A stretch of 16,865 bases of DNA from an uncultured Lachnospiraceae bacterium (GCA_902766655.1 CACXEL010000098.1:1-16865); one strand, 5' to 3'. Numbered from the stretch's first letter, positions 1 to 7,585 are shown. The notes: a model not told the origin generated them from the letters alone. Made by a program: numbers and translations.

Positions 1-1
1 C

Positions 2-1300
2 CCCTATGTGGCCGGCTCGGACATCATCGGCGAGGAGATCAACAGCATACGAGACCTCCAGCCCCTGATCCGGGAGCTGGTCGCCATCGCCGGCGCCAAC
101 CCCGGCTTCGTGATCCGGATCCATGCCGGTGAAAATGACTCTCTCCGCGACAACGTCGCCGGCAGCCTGCGCTGCGTGAAGGAGTCTCTGGCCCCCGGCC
201 AGCCCATGCCGCCCATGCGGATCGGCCACGGCCTCTATACCGCCAATCTCAGCTCCCCCGGCGGCAAGCAGCTGATCCGGGATCTCAGGGAAGCCGGCGT
301 TGTGCTGGAGTTCCAGCTCACCTCCAACGTCCGCCTCAACAACCTCAGCGTCCTCCGCCACCACCCGCTCAAGCAGTATCTCCGCAGCGGGATCTCCTGC
401 GTCCAGGGGACCGACGGCGGTGCACTCTACGGCACGGATTCCATCGACGAGCAGCTGGCCCTGGAACGCCTCCTCGACCTCTCCTACGGGGAAATGAAGG
501 CCATGCGGGAGGCCGAGAACCGCGTCCTCACCGCCAGCCTGGAAACGTTTGACAGAAAGGTGGCTGCCTTCTCGGCCCTCCGCGGGCAAACATCCCCGGA
601 GGCCTTCCTCTCTGAACAGATCCGCCTGGCGCCTGCGCCGGAGGAGACGCTCATGATCGGCCACGGCAGTCTGGACAGCCAGGTCTGCCTTGCGGACCGG
701 GTGCGCGACCTGCCCTCGGACAAGGTACCGGTCATTCTGCTGGGCGGAAGCTTCAACACCGACCACCGCCCCACCCGCATGCAGCCCTGGATCAGGGACC
801 TCATCGGTCGTCTGGCTGCAGATGCTGACCCGGATAAGGTCTTTTTCGTGATCGGCCACAAAATGCTTGCCTATGAACAGGAGCTTGTCCGCCTGACCGG
901 CGGCCGCTTTTCGATCTACGCCATCGTTCCCACCCGGCTGACACGCTCCGAGGCCGCCCGCCTCAGGAAGAGCGGCGTCCTCATCCGGATCTCCATAGAG
1001 CCGGTGGGCATGGGGCTCTACAAGAGCTTTGCCTATGAGATCTTCAAGCGGCGCCCCTCCGTGGTCGTGGCCCTGGACGGCAATTCGGCCGGCGCCAATG
1101 TGATCCAGGAGGCCCGGAACGGCAAGCGGAAGGCCCGTATCTTCGTGAACCGCCATGCCTCCTCCCTGAGCGCAAAGGCCCAGACCCTGCAGGGCTACGC
1201 CCGGCTCTTCGACGGCCCGGAGGCCGCGGAGGATATCCTGACGGCCATCGGGGACGTATACAGGGAGATGGCCGAGGACCCGTGGGAACGGCCCGAATAA
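2..1300 (+). CDS. Adenosine deaminase-family protein with extra C-terminal Rossmann/SLOG-like domain (5' truncated)
   Basis: The reading frame is open from the window edge, so the start lies upstream; the GTG at 8 is probably internal. Residues are counted from that GTG. The first ~190 residues match the C-terminal half of a metal-dependent adenosine deaminase: a GSDIIGEE segment (family GxDLxGxE), HAGE at 39-42 (zinc His and catalytic Glu), RIGHG at 71-75, a TSN motif at 105-107, and TD at 135-136 (zinc Asp). The family's second Asp is Gly137 here, so substrate handling may differ. The N-terminal HxH metal site would be outside the window. Residues ~212-415 are extra to ordinary deaminases. 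They show alternating strand-helix character with GGSF (246-249) and VVVALDGNSAGA (352-363), which resembles nucleotide-binding SLOG/DprA-like Rossmann folds; that assignment is inference. Deaminase family membership is fairly sure, but the substrate is not known. Confidence 0.75.
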   Translation, partial: PYVAGSDIIGEEINSIRDLQPLIRELVAIAGANPGFVIRIHAGENDSLRDNVAGSLRCVKESLAPGQPMPPMRIGHGLYTANLSSPGGKQLIRDLREAGVVLEFQLTSNVRLNNLSVLRHHPLKQYLRSGISCVQGTDGGALYGTDSIDEQLALERLLDLSYGEMKAMREAENRVLTASLETFDRKVAAFSALRGQTSPEAFLSEQIRLAPAPEETLMIGHGSLDSQVCLADRVRDLPSDKVPVILLGGSFNTDHRPTRMQPWIRDLIGRLAADADPDKVFFVIGHKMLAYEQELVRLTGGRFSIYAIVPTRLTRSEAARLRKSGVLIRISIEPVGMGLYKSFAYEIFKRRPSVVVALDGNSAGANVIQEARNGKRKARIFVNRHASSLSAKAQTLQGYARLFDGPEAAEDILTAIGDVYREMAEDPWERPE

Positions 1301-1311
1301 AGCGCTCCGGG

Positions 1312-1420
1312 GACGTGATTCCCGCAATATGCAGACTTCAGGCAGACCAGGCGTGATTCCTGCGGCATGCCCGCTCCAGGCGGACCAGGCGTGATCCCGC
1401 GGCATGCCTGCTCCAGAGGT
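1312..1420. repeat. Degenerate 38-bp tandem repeat, about 2.8 copies
   Basis: Units begin near 1312, 1350 and 1388. They share a core that reads roughly GTGATTCCTGCGGCATGC followed by CTCCAGGCGGACCA. The third copy has a one-base deletion and loses the 3' part. The repeat sits just after the stop codon of the deaminase-like gene. The remaining intergenic stretch to 1587 shows no clear terminator or promoter; the only functional element I can point to is the AAAAGGAG ribosome binding site before the transporter. Confidence 0.7.
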
Positions 1421-1587
1421 TCCTGACCTGAACGGAGCACCAGGGCAGTTGCCTGTCTTTTCTGTGAAGCGACAAGCAGATTTCCCGGAGCCACATATTC
1501 ACTGTTGCAAAACCTTTCCTATCCCCTGCCCGAACGCGGCGATGTTGCCGGCAAGGGCATCAGAGGACACGAAAAAAGGAGCTAATC

Positions 1588-2505
1588 ATGCAAATCTTCT
1601 CGTCAGTCATCAGCCAGATGCTCTACCTCTTCCTCTGCATCCTGATTGGATTCATTTTAAAGAAGCGGAATATCCTTCCCGACAGCTCGGACAAAGTGAT
1701 CTCAAAGCTCGAGAGCGAGATCATCATCCCCTGCCTGGTCATCAACACCTTCTATAAGTACTGTTCCCCGGTCAACCTCGCCTCCAACAGGAGCCTGCTC
1801 TTCTACAGCGTCGCCATCCTGGCCTTCACAGCAGCTGTGGCTTTCCTGCTCGGTCCCCGCTTTGCCGGCGGAGACCCCTTCGCCGAGGGCATCTACAAGT
1901 ATTCCCTGGCCATCGACAATTTCGGCTTTATCGGCAACGCCCTTGTCCTCGGCATGTACGGCGAGGAAATGCTCTTCAAGTATCTGATCTTCACCCTCCC
2001 CATCACGGTCTTCGTCTACGCCATCGGAGTGCCGTGGATCTCCACCGGCAGCAAATTCGGGCTGAAGACCTTCCTGAACGCCAGCTTCATCTCCATGCTC
2101 ATCGGCATCGCGCTTGGCCTCCTGCAGGTACCGCTGCCCGGGACGATCACCACGGCCCTCTCCAGCATCGCGGCCTGCTTCTCCCCCCTGGCCATGATCC
2201 TGACCGGCGTCGTCATCGGCAAGTATGATATTAAGAAGCTCTTCATGATGAAGAAGACCTACCTGATGATCCTCGTCAAAATGATCGCCATGCCCCTCCT
2301 CGTGCTGGCCGTCATCACCCTTCTCAAAGTCCCGGCGGAACCTTCCTTCATGATCATGATGTTCACCGCCATGCCGCTCAGCCTCAACACCATCGTCTAT
2401 CCGGCCGCCAACGGGCAGGATACGACGATCGGAGCCAGCCTGGCCCTTGTCTCCAACATCGTCGGGCTCATCACCGTGCCTCTGATTCTGAGCCTGGCCC
2501 TGTAA
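1588..2505 (+). CDS. AEC-family (auxin efflux carrier type) membrane transporter
   Basis: A 305-residue, very hydrophobic protein with about ten predicted membrane segments, the usual size and topology of bacterial AEC permeases, which export small organic anions such as malate. Recognisable family features are the N-terminal hydrophobic helix followed by KKRNILP (residues 25-31), the DNFGFIGNALV stretch (110-120), SPLAMILTGVVIG (199-211), and a C-terminal half with AMPLSLNTIVYPAA (261-274) and a closing VSNIVGLITVPL helix. The start ATG is supported by AAAAGGAG seven bases upstream. It stands alone: 287 bp separate it from the gene before, and an intrinsic terminator follows directly. The substrate cannot be told from sequence. 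Confidence 0.88.
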   Translation: MQIFSSVISQMLYLFLCILIGFILKKRNILPDSSDKVISKLESEIIIPCLVINTFYKYCSPVNLASNRSLLFYSVAILAFTAAVAFLLGPRFAGGDPFAEGIYKYSLAIDNFGFIGNALVLGMYGEEMLFKYLIFTLPITVFVYAIGVPWISTGSKFGLKTFLNASFISMLIGIALGLLQVPLPGTITTALSSIAACFSPLAMILTGVVIGKYDIKKLFMMKKTYLMILVKMIAMPLLVLAVITLLKVPAEPSFMIMMFTAMPLSLNTIVYPAANGQDTTIGASLALVSNIVGLITVPLILSLAL

Positions 2506-2527
2506 ATCGGCCTCATCAGCCGGAAGG

Positions 2528-2556
2528 ACTCCGGAGCGCCTGCTCCGGAGTTTTTC
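2528..2556 (+). terminator. Intrinsic terminator after the AEC transporter
   Basis: A perfect 9-10 bp stem (CTCCGGAGC / GCTCCGGAG) with a four-base loop is followed directly by TTTTT. It begins 23 bp after the transporter stop codon and separates the transporter from the damage cassette. Confidence 0.9.
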
Positions 2557-2683
2557 GCGTTTCAAATACAGAACTGCGGGATGTGCCTCTTTCCGCAGGC
2601 ACCGCCTGCCCGGTTCAGTATGTCCTTGATCGCAACTCCGGCACCCTGCGAAAATGTATTCCATGCGTATGTCTGCATCATAT

Positions 2684-2729
2684 CACATAAATTTACATTT
2701 TCAAGTCTTTACATTCTCGCTTTTATGTG
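2684..2729. promoter_or_regulatory. Candidate operator sites for the S24 repressor
   Basis: A perfect 8-bp inverted repeat, CACATAAA (2684-2691) and TTTATGTG (2722-2729), flanks the -35 region of the cassette promoter. Inside it, TTTACATTTTC (2692) and TTTACATTCTC (2708) form a direct repeat with 16-bp period. The right arm ends one base before the -10 box, so a bound protein would block RNA polymerase. Assignment to the downstream repressor is inference from position; repressors of this class usually control their own promoter. Confidence 0.45.
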
Positions 2730-2736
2730 TTATTCT
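2708..2736 (+). promoter_or_regulatory. Sigma-A-type promoter of the repressor-polymerase cassette
   Basis: TTTACA (2708-2713), a 17-base spacer, then TATTCT (2731-2736). It lies 40 bp upstream of the repressor start codon in locally AT-rich DNA that contrasts with the GC-rich surroundings. Confidence 0.7.
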
Positions 2737-2776
2737 ATGGGCAGATCAAGGAAATCACCACAAAAAGGAGACTATT

Positions 2777-3637
2777 ATGCCGCGGCGAAGCATTGACCGG
2801 CCCGCAAAGGGCCCAGGCAGCATGATCAACCTGAAGACCGGCGAAACCCTGGAGCACCCTTCCCTCCCGCTCCTCTGCGAGCGCATCCGCTTTTACAGGG
2901 AGAAGGCCGGCATCGAGCAGAAGAGCCTGGCAAAGCAGATCGGTGTCACGGCCAACGCCGTCAGCAACTGGGAGAACGGCCGGGGGCGCCCCGACGTCAA
3001 TCTTCTGCCGGAGATCTGCAGCGCGCTCCGAATCAGTCTCTACGACCTCTACGACCTCCGGGAGCCTTCCGTCCGCTGCACGGCAGGGGAGCAGCTTCTT
3101 CTGGACCGCTACCGCCGGCTGTCCGCCGGGCACCGCACGGCCGTCGACCAGATGGTCGGCACGCTGCTCGAAGTTCAGCTCGCCGAGAGCGCCCCGCGGA
3201 TCAGCCGCCTCACCTGCTTTCAGAAGTCTCTGTCCGCCGGCTACGGCGATCCGACAGAATTCGAGGGCGAAGGGAAGCCTCTCTATCTCTACTCCTCCCG
3301 TGATGTCGACAGGGCCGACTGTATCTTCACCGTCAACGGAGACAGTATGGAGCCCAGGTTCCACAACGGAGATATGGTCCTCGTTTCCCGAATCCCGGAC
3401 GCTCCCAGCCTGCAGCACGGCGAGATCGGCGCCTTCATCGTTGGGAACGAGACCTACATCAAGGTCTACGGCGAGGATGGGCTGGAATCCCTGAATCCCG
3501 GCTATGCGCCTCTCCATTTCCACGAGACCGACGCTGTCTACCTGATCGGCCGCGTCACGGGGACTCTGGATCCGTCCCAGATCGCCTCCGCCGAAGACGT
3601 TGACAGGTACCTGCTGCTGCATCCGGAAGAAGCCTGA
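2777..3637 (+). CDS. XRE-family, S24 self-cleaving (LexA/CI-like) repressor
   Basis: A 286-residue DNA-damage-type repressor. An XRE helix-turn-helix (~34-90, with LAKQIGVTANAVSNWENGRG at 51-70) is followed by a short linker and an S24 peptidase domain. The self-cleavage machinery is visible: Ala154-Gly155 in SAGYG as the likely scissile bond, Ser190 in GDSMEP as nucleophile and Lys229 in TYIKVYG as the general base. Their spacing is close to that of LexA. RecA-stimulated cleavage would inactivate it and release the genes downstream; this is known for the family and inferred here. The ATG at 2777 is chosen over a longer frame because AAAGGAG sits six bases upstream and the promoter lies just before it. 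It is followed after 54 bp by the polymerase gene with no terminator between, so the two are likely co-transcribed. Confidence 0.9.
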   Translation: MPRRSIDRPAKGPGSMINLKTGETLEHPSLPLLCERIRFYREKAGIEQKSLAKQIGVTANAVSNWENGRGRPDVNLLPEICSALRISLYDLYDLREPSVRCTAGEQLLLDRYRRLSAGHRTAVDQMVGTLLEVQLAESAPRISRLTCFQKSLSAGYGDPTEFEGEGKPLYLYSSRDVDRADCIFTVNGDSMEPRFHNGDMVLVSRIPDAPSLQHGEIGAFIVGNETYIKVYGEDGLESLNPGYAPLHFHETDAVYLIGRVTGTLDPSQIASAEDVDRYLLLHPEEA

Positions 3638-3691
3638 CACTCCCTTTCCCTCATTCCAGAAGACACGCTCCACAGGAAGGAAGGCGACGGG

Positions 3692-5089
3692 ATGGACAGG
3701 ATTTATATCTGCATTGATCTCAAGTCCTACTACGCCTCCGTCGAGTGTGTCCACCGCGGACTCGATCCGCTCAAGGCCAACCTTCTGGTCGCAGACCCCT
3801 CCCGGTCCGACCAGACCATCTGCCTCGCAGTCTCCCCGGCCCTCAAGGCCAAGGGAGTTCCTTCGAGACCCCGTCTGTTCGAGGCGAAGCAGGCCATCAG
3901 AAAGTATGAAGCCGAGCACCACATCAAAATCTGCTATATCACCGCCGTTCCCCGGATGGCGGAATACGAGCGGATCTCCGCTCTGATCGACTCCATCTAC
4001 CTGCGCTACGTCGCCCCGGAGGACGTGCACGTCTACTCCATCGACGAGTGCTTCATCGACTGCACGGCCTACCTCCACCTCTACCGCGAGGCTGCGGAGG
4101 CAGAGCACACCCACCCGGCCCGGCTCCTGGCCATGGCCATGATCCGCGACGTCCTGAAGACGACCGGCATCACCGCAACCGTGGGCATCGGCACCAATCT
4201 CTACCTGGCCAAGGTCGCCATGGATATCGTGGCCAAAAAGTCGCCGGCCGACAAGGACGGCGTCCGGATCGCGGAGCTCAGCGAGGATTCCTACAAGTAC
4301 CTGCTCTGGGACCACACACCGCTGACCGATTTCTGGCAGATCGGCCCCGGCAAAGCCCGGCGGCTCATGCGCGCCCACATGTACACCATGGGCCAGGTGG
4401 CCGAGCGGACCCAGTGGGACGAGGAGTTCTTCTATAAGACCTTCGGAATCGACGGAGAGATCCTGATCGACCACGCCTGGGGTATTGAGCCGGTCACCAT
4501 GAAGGACATCAAGAGCTATCGCGCCGACAGCCATTCCCTCTCGAACGGCCAGGTCCTGCCAAGGCCCTACCAATACGACGAGGCCCGGCTGGTCTTCAGG
4601 GAGATGATCGAAGTCCTCTGCTCGGACCTGGTCCGAAAGAATCTGGCGTCACCTGTCTTCTCCTGGTGGGTCTCCTATGACTACAAAAGTCTGGAGTTCT
4701 GCCCCGGCTATGACGGGCCGCTTGCTGTCGATTTCTACGGCCGGCTCCACCCCAAGCATTCCGTCGGCACCGTAAAGATGCGGATCAAGACCAACTCCGT
4801 CACCTCTGTCACCGCCGCTCTGACCGATTCCTTCGACGCAAAGACCGACCACCGGCTGCTCTACAGACGGCTCGGCGTATGTGCCGCGAACACGACCGAG
4901 GATGATGATTTTTACCAGCTCGATCTGTTCACGGATTACGATGCGCTGGCAAAAGAAAAAAGAATCCAGCGGGCCATGCTGGAAGTCCGGAGAAGATTCG
5001 GCGCCAACGCCGTCTTCAAGGGAATCAACCTCCTGGATGGCGCTACAACGCTGGAGCGGAACACGCAAATCGGCGGGCACAAAGCATAA
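3692..5089 (+). CDS. Y-family (DinB/UmuC-like) translesion DNA polymerase
   Basis: A 465-residue error-prone polymerase of the UmuC/UvrX branch. Palm catalytic acids are Asp9 (IDLKSYYASVE), Asp118 and Glu119 (YSIDECFID). Tyr14, five residues after Asp9, sits where the sugar steric gate is in this family. VGIGTNLYLAK (164-174) and a helix-hairpin-helix with FWQIGPGKARRL (214-225) follow, then the little-finger region. QLDLF at 409-413 is a textbook beta-clamp binding motif and indicates that the protein works at the replication fork. The start is supported by AGGAAGGAAGG just upstream. It lies directly behind an S24 repressor and ahead of a YolD-like gene, the usual company of SOS-type Y polymerases in Gram-positive bacteria, so damage induction is likely. 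Confidence 0.93.
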   Translation: MDRIYICIDLKSYYASVECVHRGLDPLKANLLVADPSRSDQTICLAVSPALKAKGVPSRPRLFEAKQAIRKYEAEHHIKICYITAVPRMAEYERISALIDSIYLRYVAPEDVHVYSIDECFIDCTAYLHLYREAAEAEHTHPARLLAMAMIRDVLKTTGITATVGIGTNLYLAKVAMDIVAKKSPADKDGVRIAELSEDSYKYLLWDHTPLTDFWQIGPGKARRLMRAHMYTMGQVAERTQWDEEFFYKTFGIDGEILIDHAWGIEPVTMKDIKSYRADSHSLSNGQVLPRPYQYDEARLVFREMIEVLCSDLVRKNLASPVFSWWVSYDYKSLEFCPGYDGPLAVDFYGRLHPKHSVGTVKMRIKTNSVTSVTAALTDSFDAKTDHRLLYRRLGVCAANTTEDDDFYQLDLFTDYDALAKEKRIQRAMLEVRRRFGANAVFKGINLLDGATTLERNTQIGGHKA

Positions 5090-5180
5090 GTGCCCGCCGA
5101 AATCCCCTACACATATTCACAATTTGAAAGCAGGCGACAATACCGTGTTGTACGCCCACACAGATTTCTGCCCCTCCGCA

Positions 5181-5512
5181 CCAGAAATTCACAGCAGTAT
5201 CCACCAAACCTGCGCTGCGCGGCCATACGAAGGCCTGCTCCTTCAGCGCAGAAACTCACAGCATCATCTGCCGGACCTGCACTGCGCGCCCATACGAAGG
5301 CCTGCTCCTTCAGCGCAGAAACTCACAGCATCATCCGCCGGACCTGCACTGCGCGGCCATACAAAGGCCTGCTCCTTCAGAGCAGAAGCTCACAGCATCA
5401 TACGCCGGACCTGCACTGCGCGGCCATACAAAGGCCTGCTCCTTCAAAGCAGAAACTCACAGCATCATACGCCGGACCTGCATCTGATCCGCCATACAGG
5501 TGCGCATAAGGA
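5181..5512. repeat. Five-copy 67-bp tandem repeat between the polymerase and YolD genes
   Basis: Units start at 5181, 5248, 5315, 5382 and 5449, an exact 67-bp period. Copies 2-4 differ at only a few positions; copy 1 is more diverged, and copy 5 keeps its first ~40 bp and then gives way to the YolD ribosome binding site. A typical unit runs GCAGAAACTCACAGCATCAT, then CGCCGGACCTGCACTGCGCG, then GCCATACAAAGGCCTGCTCC, then TTCAG. At each unit junction TGCTC-CTTCA-GAGCA or a variant (TGCT...AGCA, TGC...GCA) could form a small hairpin. The period is not a multiple of three, so it is not a peptide repeat. There are no unique spacers, so it is not a CRISPR array. Function is unknown. Bases 5090-5180 show nothing else. 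Confidence 0.95.
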
Positions 5513-5522
5513 GGTGAAAAAC

Positions 5523-6026
5523 ATGTTCTCCATAGGTGATATCCCCATGCCGGCCGGTTTTCGCTATAAAGACATTGCTGCCCGCGGGAGGCCGGAGCAC
5601 ACAAAGATGGACGCTTTCCGGCTCCGTCATCCCAGCATGGACGTCAGAAGGAGAGCAAAGATCTTCGCCCCCTTCGATGCCCTGAAGGGCTTCAGCTCCG
5701 CGATCTCCGCTAAGAATGAGTTATATGTGAACAAAAAGGACCTGAGCGAGGAGGACCAGGCAGAGCTGAACCGCCGCCTGACCATACTCCGGGAGATGAC
5801 GCCGAACACCCGCCTCGCCCGGGAGAACGCTGTCCCGGTCACCGTGACCTGCTATTATCCCTGTACGGACGCAAACAGCGAAGCCTTCTCCGTCCGGGGC
5901 CAGTACCGCACCGTCACAGGCATCTGCATGAAGGTGGATCCGCACGACAAAAGAGTCCTGGTGGGGACCACCTGGATCGATTTCAAGGATATCTGCCGGA
6001 TCCAAGGCCCTCCCGGACTCTTTTGA
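5523..6026 (+). CDS. YolD-like protein of the Y-polymerase cassette
   Basis: A 167-residue protein. The core RRRAKIFAPFDALKGF (42-57), then an acidic helix (DLSEEDQAELNRRL, 73-86), then beta-rich VTVTCYY (106-112) and a closing strand pair with VLVGTTWIDFKDICRI (145-160), matches the YolD-like family, which neighbours UmuC/UvrX-type polymerases in Bacillota. Its biochemical role is not established; it is often treated as an accessory of translesion synthesis. The start is firm: AAGGAGGTG lies six bases before the ATG, while the frame's upstream extension runs through the 67-bp repeats and the polymerase gene. No terminator was found in the 173 bp that follow it. Confidence 0.8.
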   Translation: MFSIGDIPMPAGFRYKDIAARGRPEHTKMDAFRLRHPSMDVRRRAKIFAPFDALKGFSSAISAKNELYVNKKDLSEEDQAELNRRLTILREMTPNTRLARENAVPVTVTCYYPCTDANSEAFSVRGQYRTVTGICMKVDPHDKRVLVGTTWIDFKDICRIQGPPGLF

Positions 6027-6199
6027 ATTTCCCCATATTCCCAAGGGCGGCGGGGATTATCCCCCTGCCGAAAGGGCGATGCTGCATACCCTCAGGTAGC
6101 GTATATACCCAGGGATGACGGGTATTGCCATCAAGACTGAAACGACGAAGACTTGCCTCCCGTCAGGCATATATACCAAAGGCGGCAAAGAGTTTACTG

Positions 6200-6754
6200 T
6201 CAGTGCAGGAACTCCACTTTCCCGGTCTCGATGTCATACATGGCGCCGACCACGGAGGGCCCGTCATCCTGGTTGAAAAGCTCCCTGAGCTCATGCTCTA
6301 TGATTGCCCTGCTTCTCATCACATTGAGGCAGCCGGCTTTATATGGATCCTGCTCCCCGCCGATGGCGGCCTGGATCTCATCGGTGATGTACTTTATGAA
6401 CCCGGAAGGATCGTGGTGGATGGCCGCGTCCACGGCTCCGCAGTTGGTATGGCCGAGGACCACGACCAGTTTTGTCCCAAGATGGTCCGCCGCGTATTCA
6501 ATACTCCCAAGCTGATGGCTGTCCATCACATTTCCCGCTACACGGATCACAAAAAGGTCTCCAATCCCACAGTGGAAGATCGCTTCCGGGATGACCCTGG
6601 AGTCCGAGCAGGTGATGACGATGGCGAAGGGCGTCTGCCCCTCCCGCGTTGTTCTCAGACGTATGGCCGGCGAAATATCGCCGATTTCCCTGTCTGATGC
6701 AAGATATGCCTGATTTCCCTCCATCAGTCTCTTCAAAGCTTCCTGTTTGTCCAT
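6200..6754 (-). CDS. Beta-class carbonic anhydrase
   Basis: A 184-residue zinc enzyme for the interconversion of CO2 and bicarbonate. The diagnostic residues are present: Cys49, Asp51 and Arg53 in CSDSRV, and His102 and Cys105 in GHTNCGAV. RVAGN (71-75) and an SIEYAADHLG helix (84-93) are also typical. Length is at the short end of the bacterial family. The ATG at 6754 is preferred over one eight codons upstream because GGAGGTGG lies just ahead of it. It is 86 bp downstream of the SRAP gene on the same strand with no clear terminator between, so the two may share a transcript. The 173 bp between its stop and the convergent YolD gene contain only a weak GGGGA/TCCCC hairpin without a T run. Confidence 0.94.
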   Translation of the reverse strand: MDKQEALKRLMEGNQAYLASDREIGDISPAIRLRTTREGQTPFAIVITCSDSRVIPEAIFHCGIGDLFVIRVAGNVMDSHQLGSIEYAADHLGTKLVVVLGHTNCGAVDAAIHHDPSGFIKYITDEIQAAIGGEQDPYKAGCLNVMRSRAIIEHELRELFNQDDGPSVVGAMYDIETGKVEFLH

Positions 6755-6840
6755 GATCCACCTCCATCGCTGCAGCAATACAGAGCATTCTCACTCTTTA
6801 AGTTTCCACAGATACCGCCAGCCAGCTTTTGCAGCTGCCT

Positions 6841-7572
6841 TCAGAATACACCCGGCAGCGTCAGCTGCTCATAAAAATCCGCTTCCGGGTTCGTGAGCCT
6901 CCTTGACAGGACCGCGCTGCCCTGCCGAAGGAGCTCCGCCGTGCGGCCGTCCTCAAAGAGCCAGTCGCCAAGGTCCCGCTCCGGCAGTATGAGGGGCATC
7001 CTGTCGTGAATTTCCGACATACTGTCATTGGCCGCCGTAGTCAGAATGGTAAAGCGTTCGCCATCCTCATAACGCCGAAAGCATCCGGCCATATATATGA
7101 CCGGCTGGTCGGGCAGAAAAAAGGAATATTGCCTCTTCCGCATGTCCCACTCATAGAATCCCGCAGCCGGAATGACGCATCGCCGGCGCAGCACGCTCTC
7201 CGAGAAGGAGGGCTTTTGCAGCGCCGTCTCGGAGCGGGCATTGATCAGCAGCCCCCTGCCCTTCGGGGAAATGAAACCCCACCGCATGGCAGACACAGCC
7301 GGCGATCCATCCGCCGGGACAAGGACCGGAGCCGTCTCAGACGGCCTGATATCTCCGGATTTCCGGACCGGGCCCATTTCGGCTGGTCGGAGATCCTCCG
7401 GCCTCCGGACCGTTTCCGGCTCAAACGCCTGAACATTCTCCCGATACAGAGCTGAAGCCGTCTCCGGCAGCCACTCATACCCGGGCCGCTGCCGCAGCGG
7501 ATACCCTCCGTTCATAATCAGCCGCCGGACCTCGGCCTCGCTGTCCCCGTTTATAAAATACCTACCACACAT
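6841..7572 (-). CDS. SRAP (YedK/HMCES-type) abasic-site-processing protein with internal repeat insertion
   Basis: A 243-residue protein beginning MCGRY; Cys2 becomes the N-terminal catalytic residue that crosslinks abasic sites in single-stranded DNA. The other active-site residues are Asn111 (NARSET), Glu141 (GFYEW) and His189 (EIHDRMP). In E. coli YedK the Asn is at 75, as I recall, so about 36 residues are extra before it. That excess is explained by a three-fold 14-residue repeat at 51-92 (see the repeat entry). The family protects replication forks and is historically called SOS response-associated peptidase. The ribosome binding site is weak (GGAAAAA). A 19-bp perfect hairpin lies 14 bp upstream of the start and could affect expression. 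The nearby translesion cassette fits a damage-tolerance neighbourhood. Confidence 0.92.
   Translation of the reverse strand: MCGRYFINGDSEAEVRRLIMNGGYPLRQRPGYEWLPETASALYRENVQAFEPETVRRPEDLRPAEMGPVRKSGDIRPSETAPVLVPADGSPAVSAMRWGFISPKGRGLLINARSETALQKPSFSESVLRRRCVIPAAGFYEWDMRKRQYSFFLPDQPVIYMAGCFRRYEDGERFTILTTAANDSMSEIHDRMPLILPERDLGDWLFEDGRTAELLRQGSAVLSRRLTNPEADFYEQLTLPGVF
7297..7422 (-). repeat. Three 42-bp in-frame repeats inside the SRAP gene
   Basis: Units at 7381-7422, 7339-7380 and 7297-7338 encode 14 residues each. Shared residues are Glu at position 1, Val at 5, Asp at 10 in the first two, Pro at 13 and Ala/Ser at 14. All three DNA units share a GGACCG core at the same offset and an ATC box. 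The native SRAP motif appears to be GDIRPSETAPV (73-83), and the upstream copy EDLRPAEMGPV (59-69) looks like a diverged duplicate of it. Confidence 0.7.
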
Positions 7573-7585
7573 ACTGCTTTTTCCG

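Noticed and set aside
2..1300. RADAR-type (RdrB) anti-phage deaminase
   Set aside because: Only the deaminase superfamily is shared. There is no visible RdrA-type ATPase neighbour, and the downstream gene is an ordinary transporter. The upstream side cannot be seen.
1702..2664. 320-residue minus-strand frame opposite the AEC transporter
   Set aside because: Composition dominated by Asp, Gly, Glu and His is the mirror of hydrophobic codons on the other strand; it has no protein-like motifs.
2735..4573. 612-residue minus-strand open frame antisense to the repressor and polymerase
   Set aside because: It is a shadow of GC-rich codons: it runs opposite two well-supported genes, has no family features and is rich in Gly, Asp and Val.
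5090..5509. 139-residue frame covering the 67-bp repeats, starting right after the polymerase stop
   Set aside because: It has no ribosome binding site. The period is not a multiple of three, so successive copies are read in different frames, which is unlike a real peptide repeat.
5181..5512. CRISPR array
   Set aside because: The 67-bp units are contiguous with no unique spacers between them, and there are no cas genes.
4881..5522. Long N-terminal extension of the YolD frame through the repeats and polymerase end
   Set aside because: A near-perfect AAGGAGGTG six bases before the ATG at 5523 defines the start.
6125..6697. 190-residue plus-strand frame opposite the carbonic anhydrase
   Set aside because: The minus strand encodes the full beta-carbonic anhydrase motif set, so the plus frame is a shadow.
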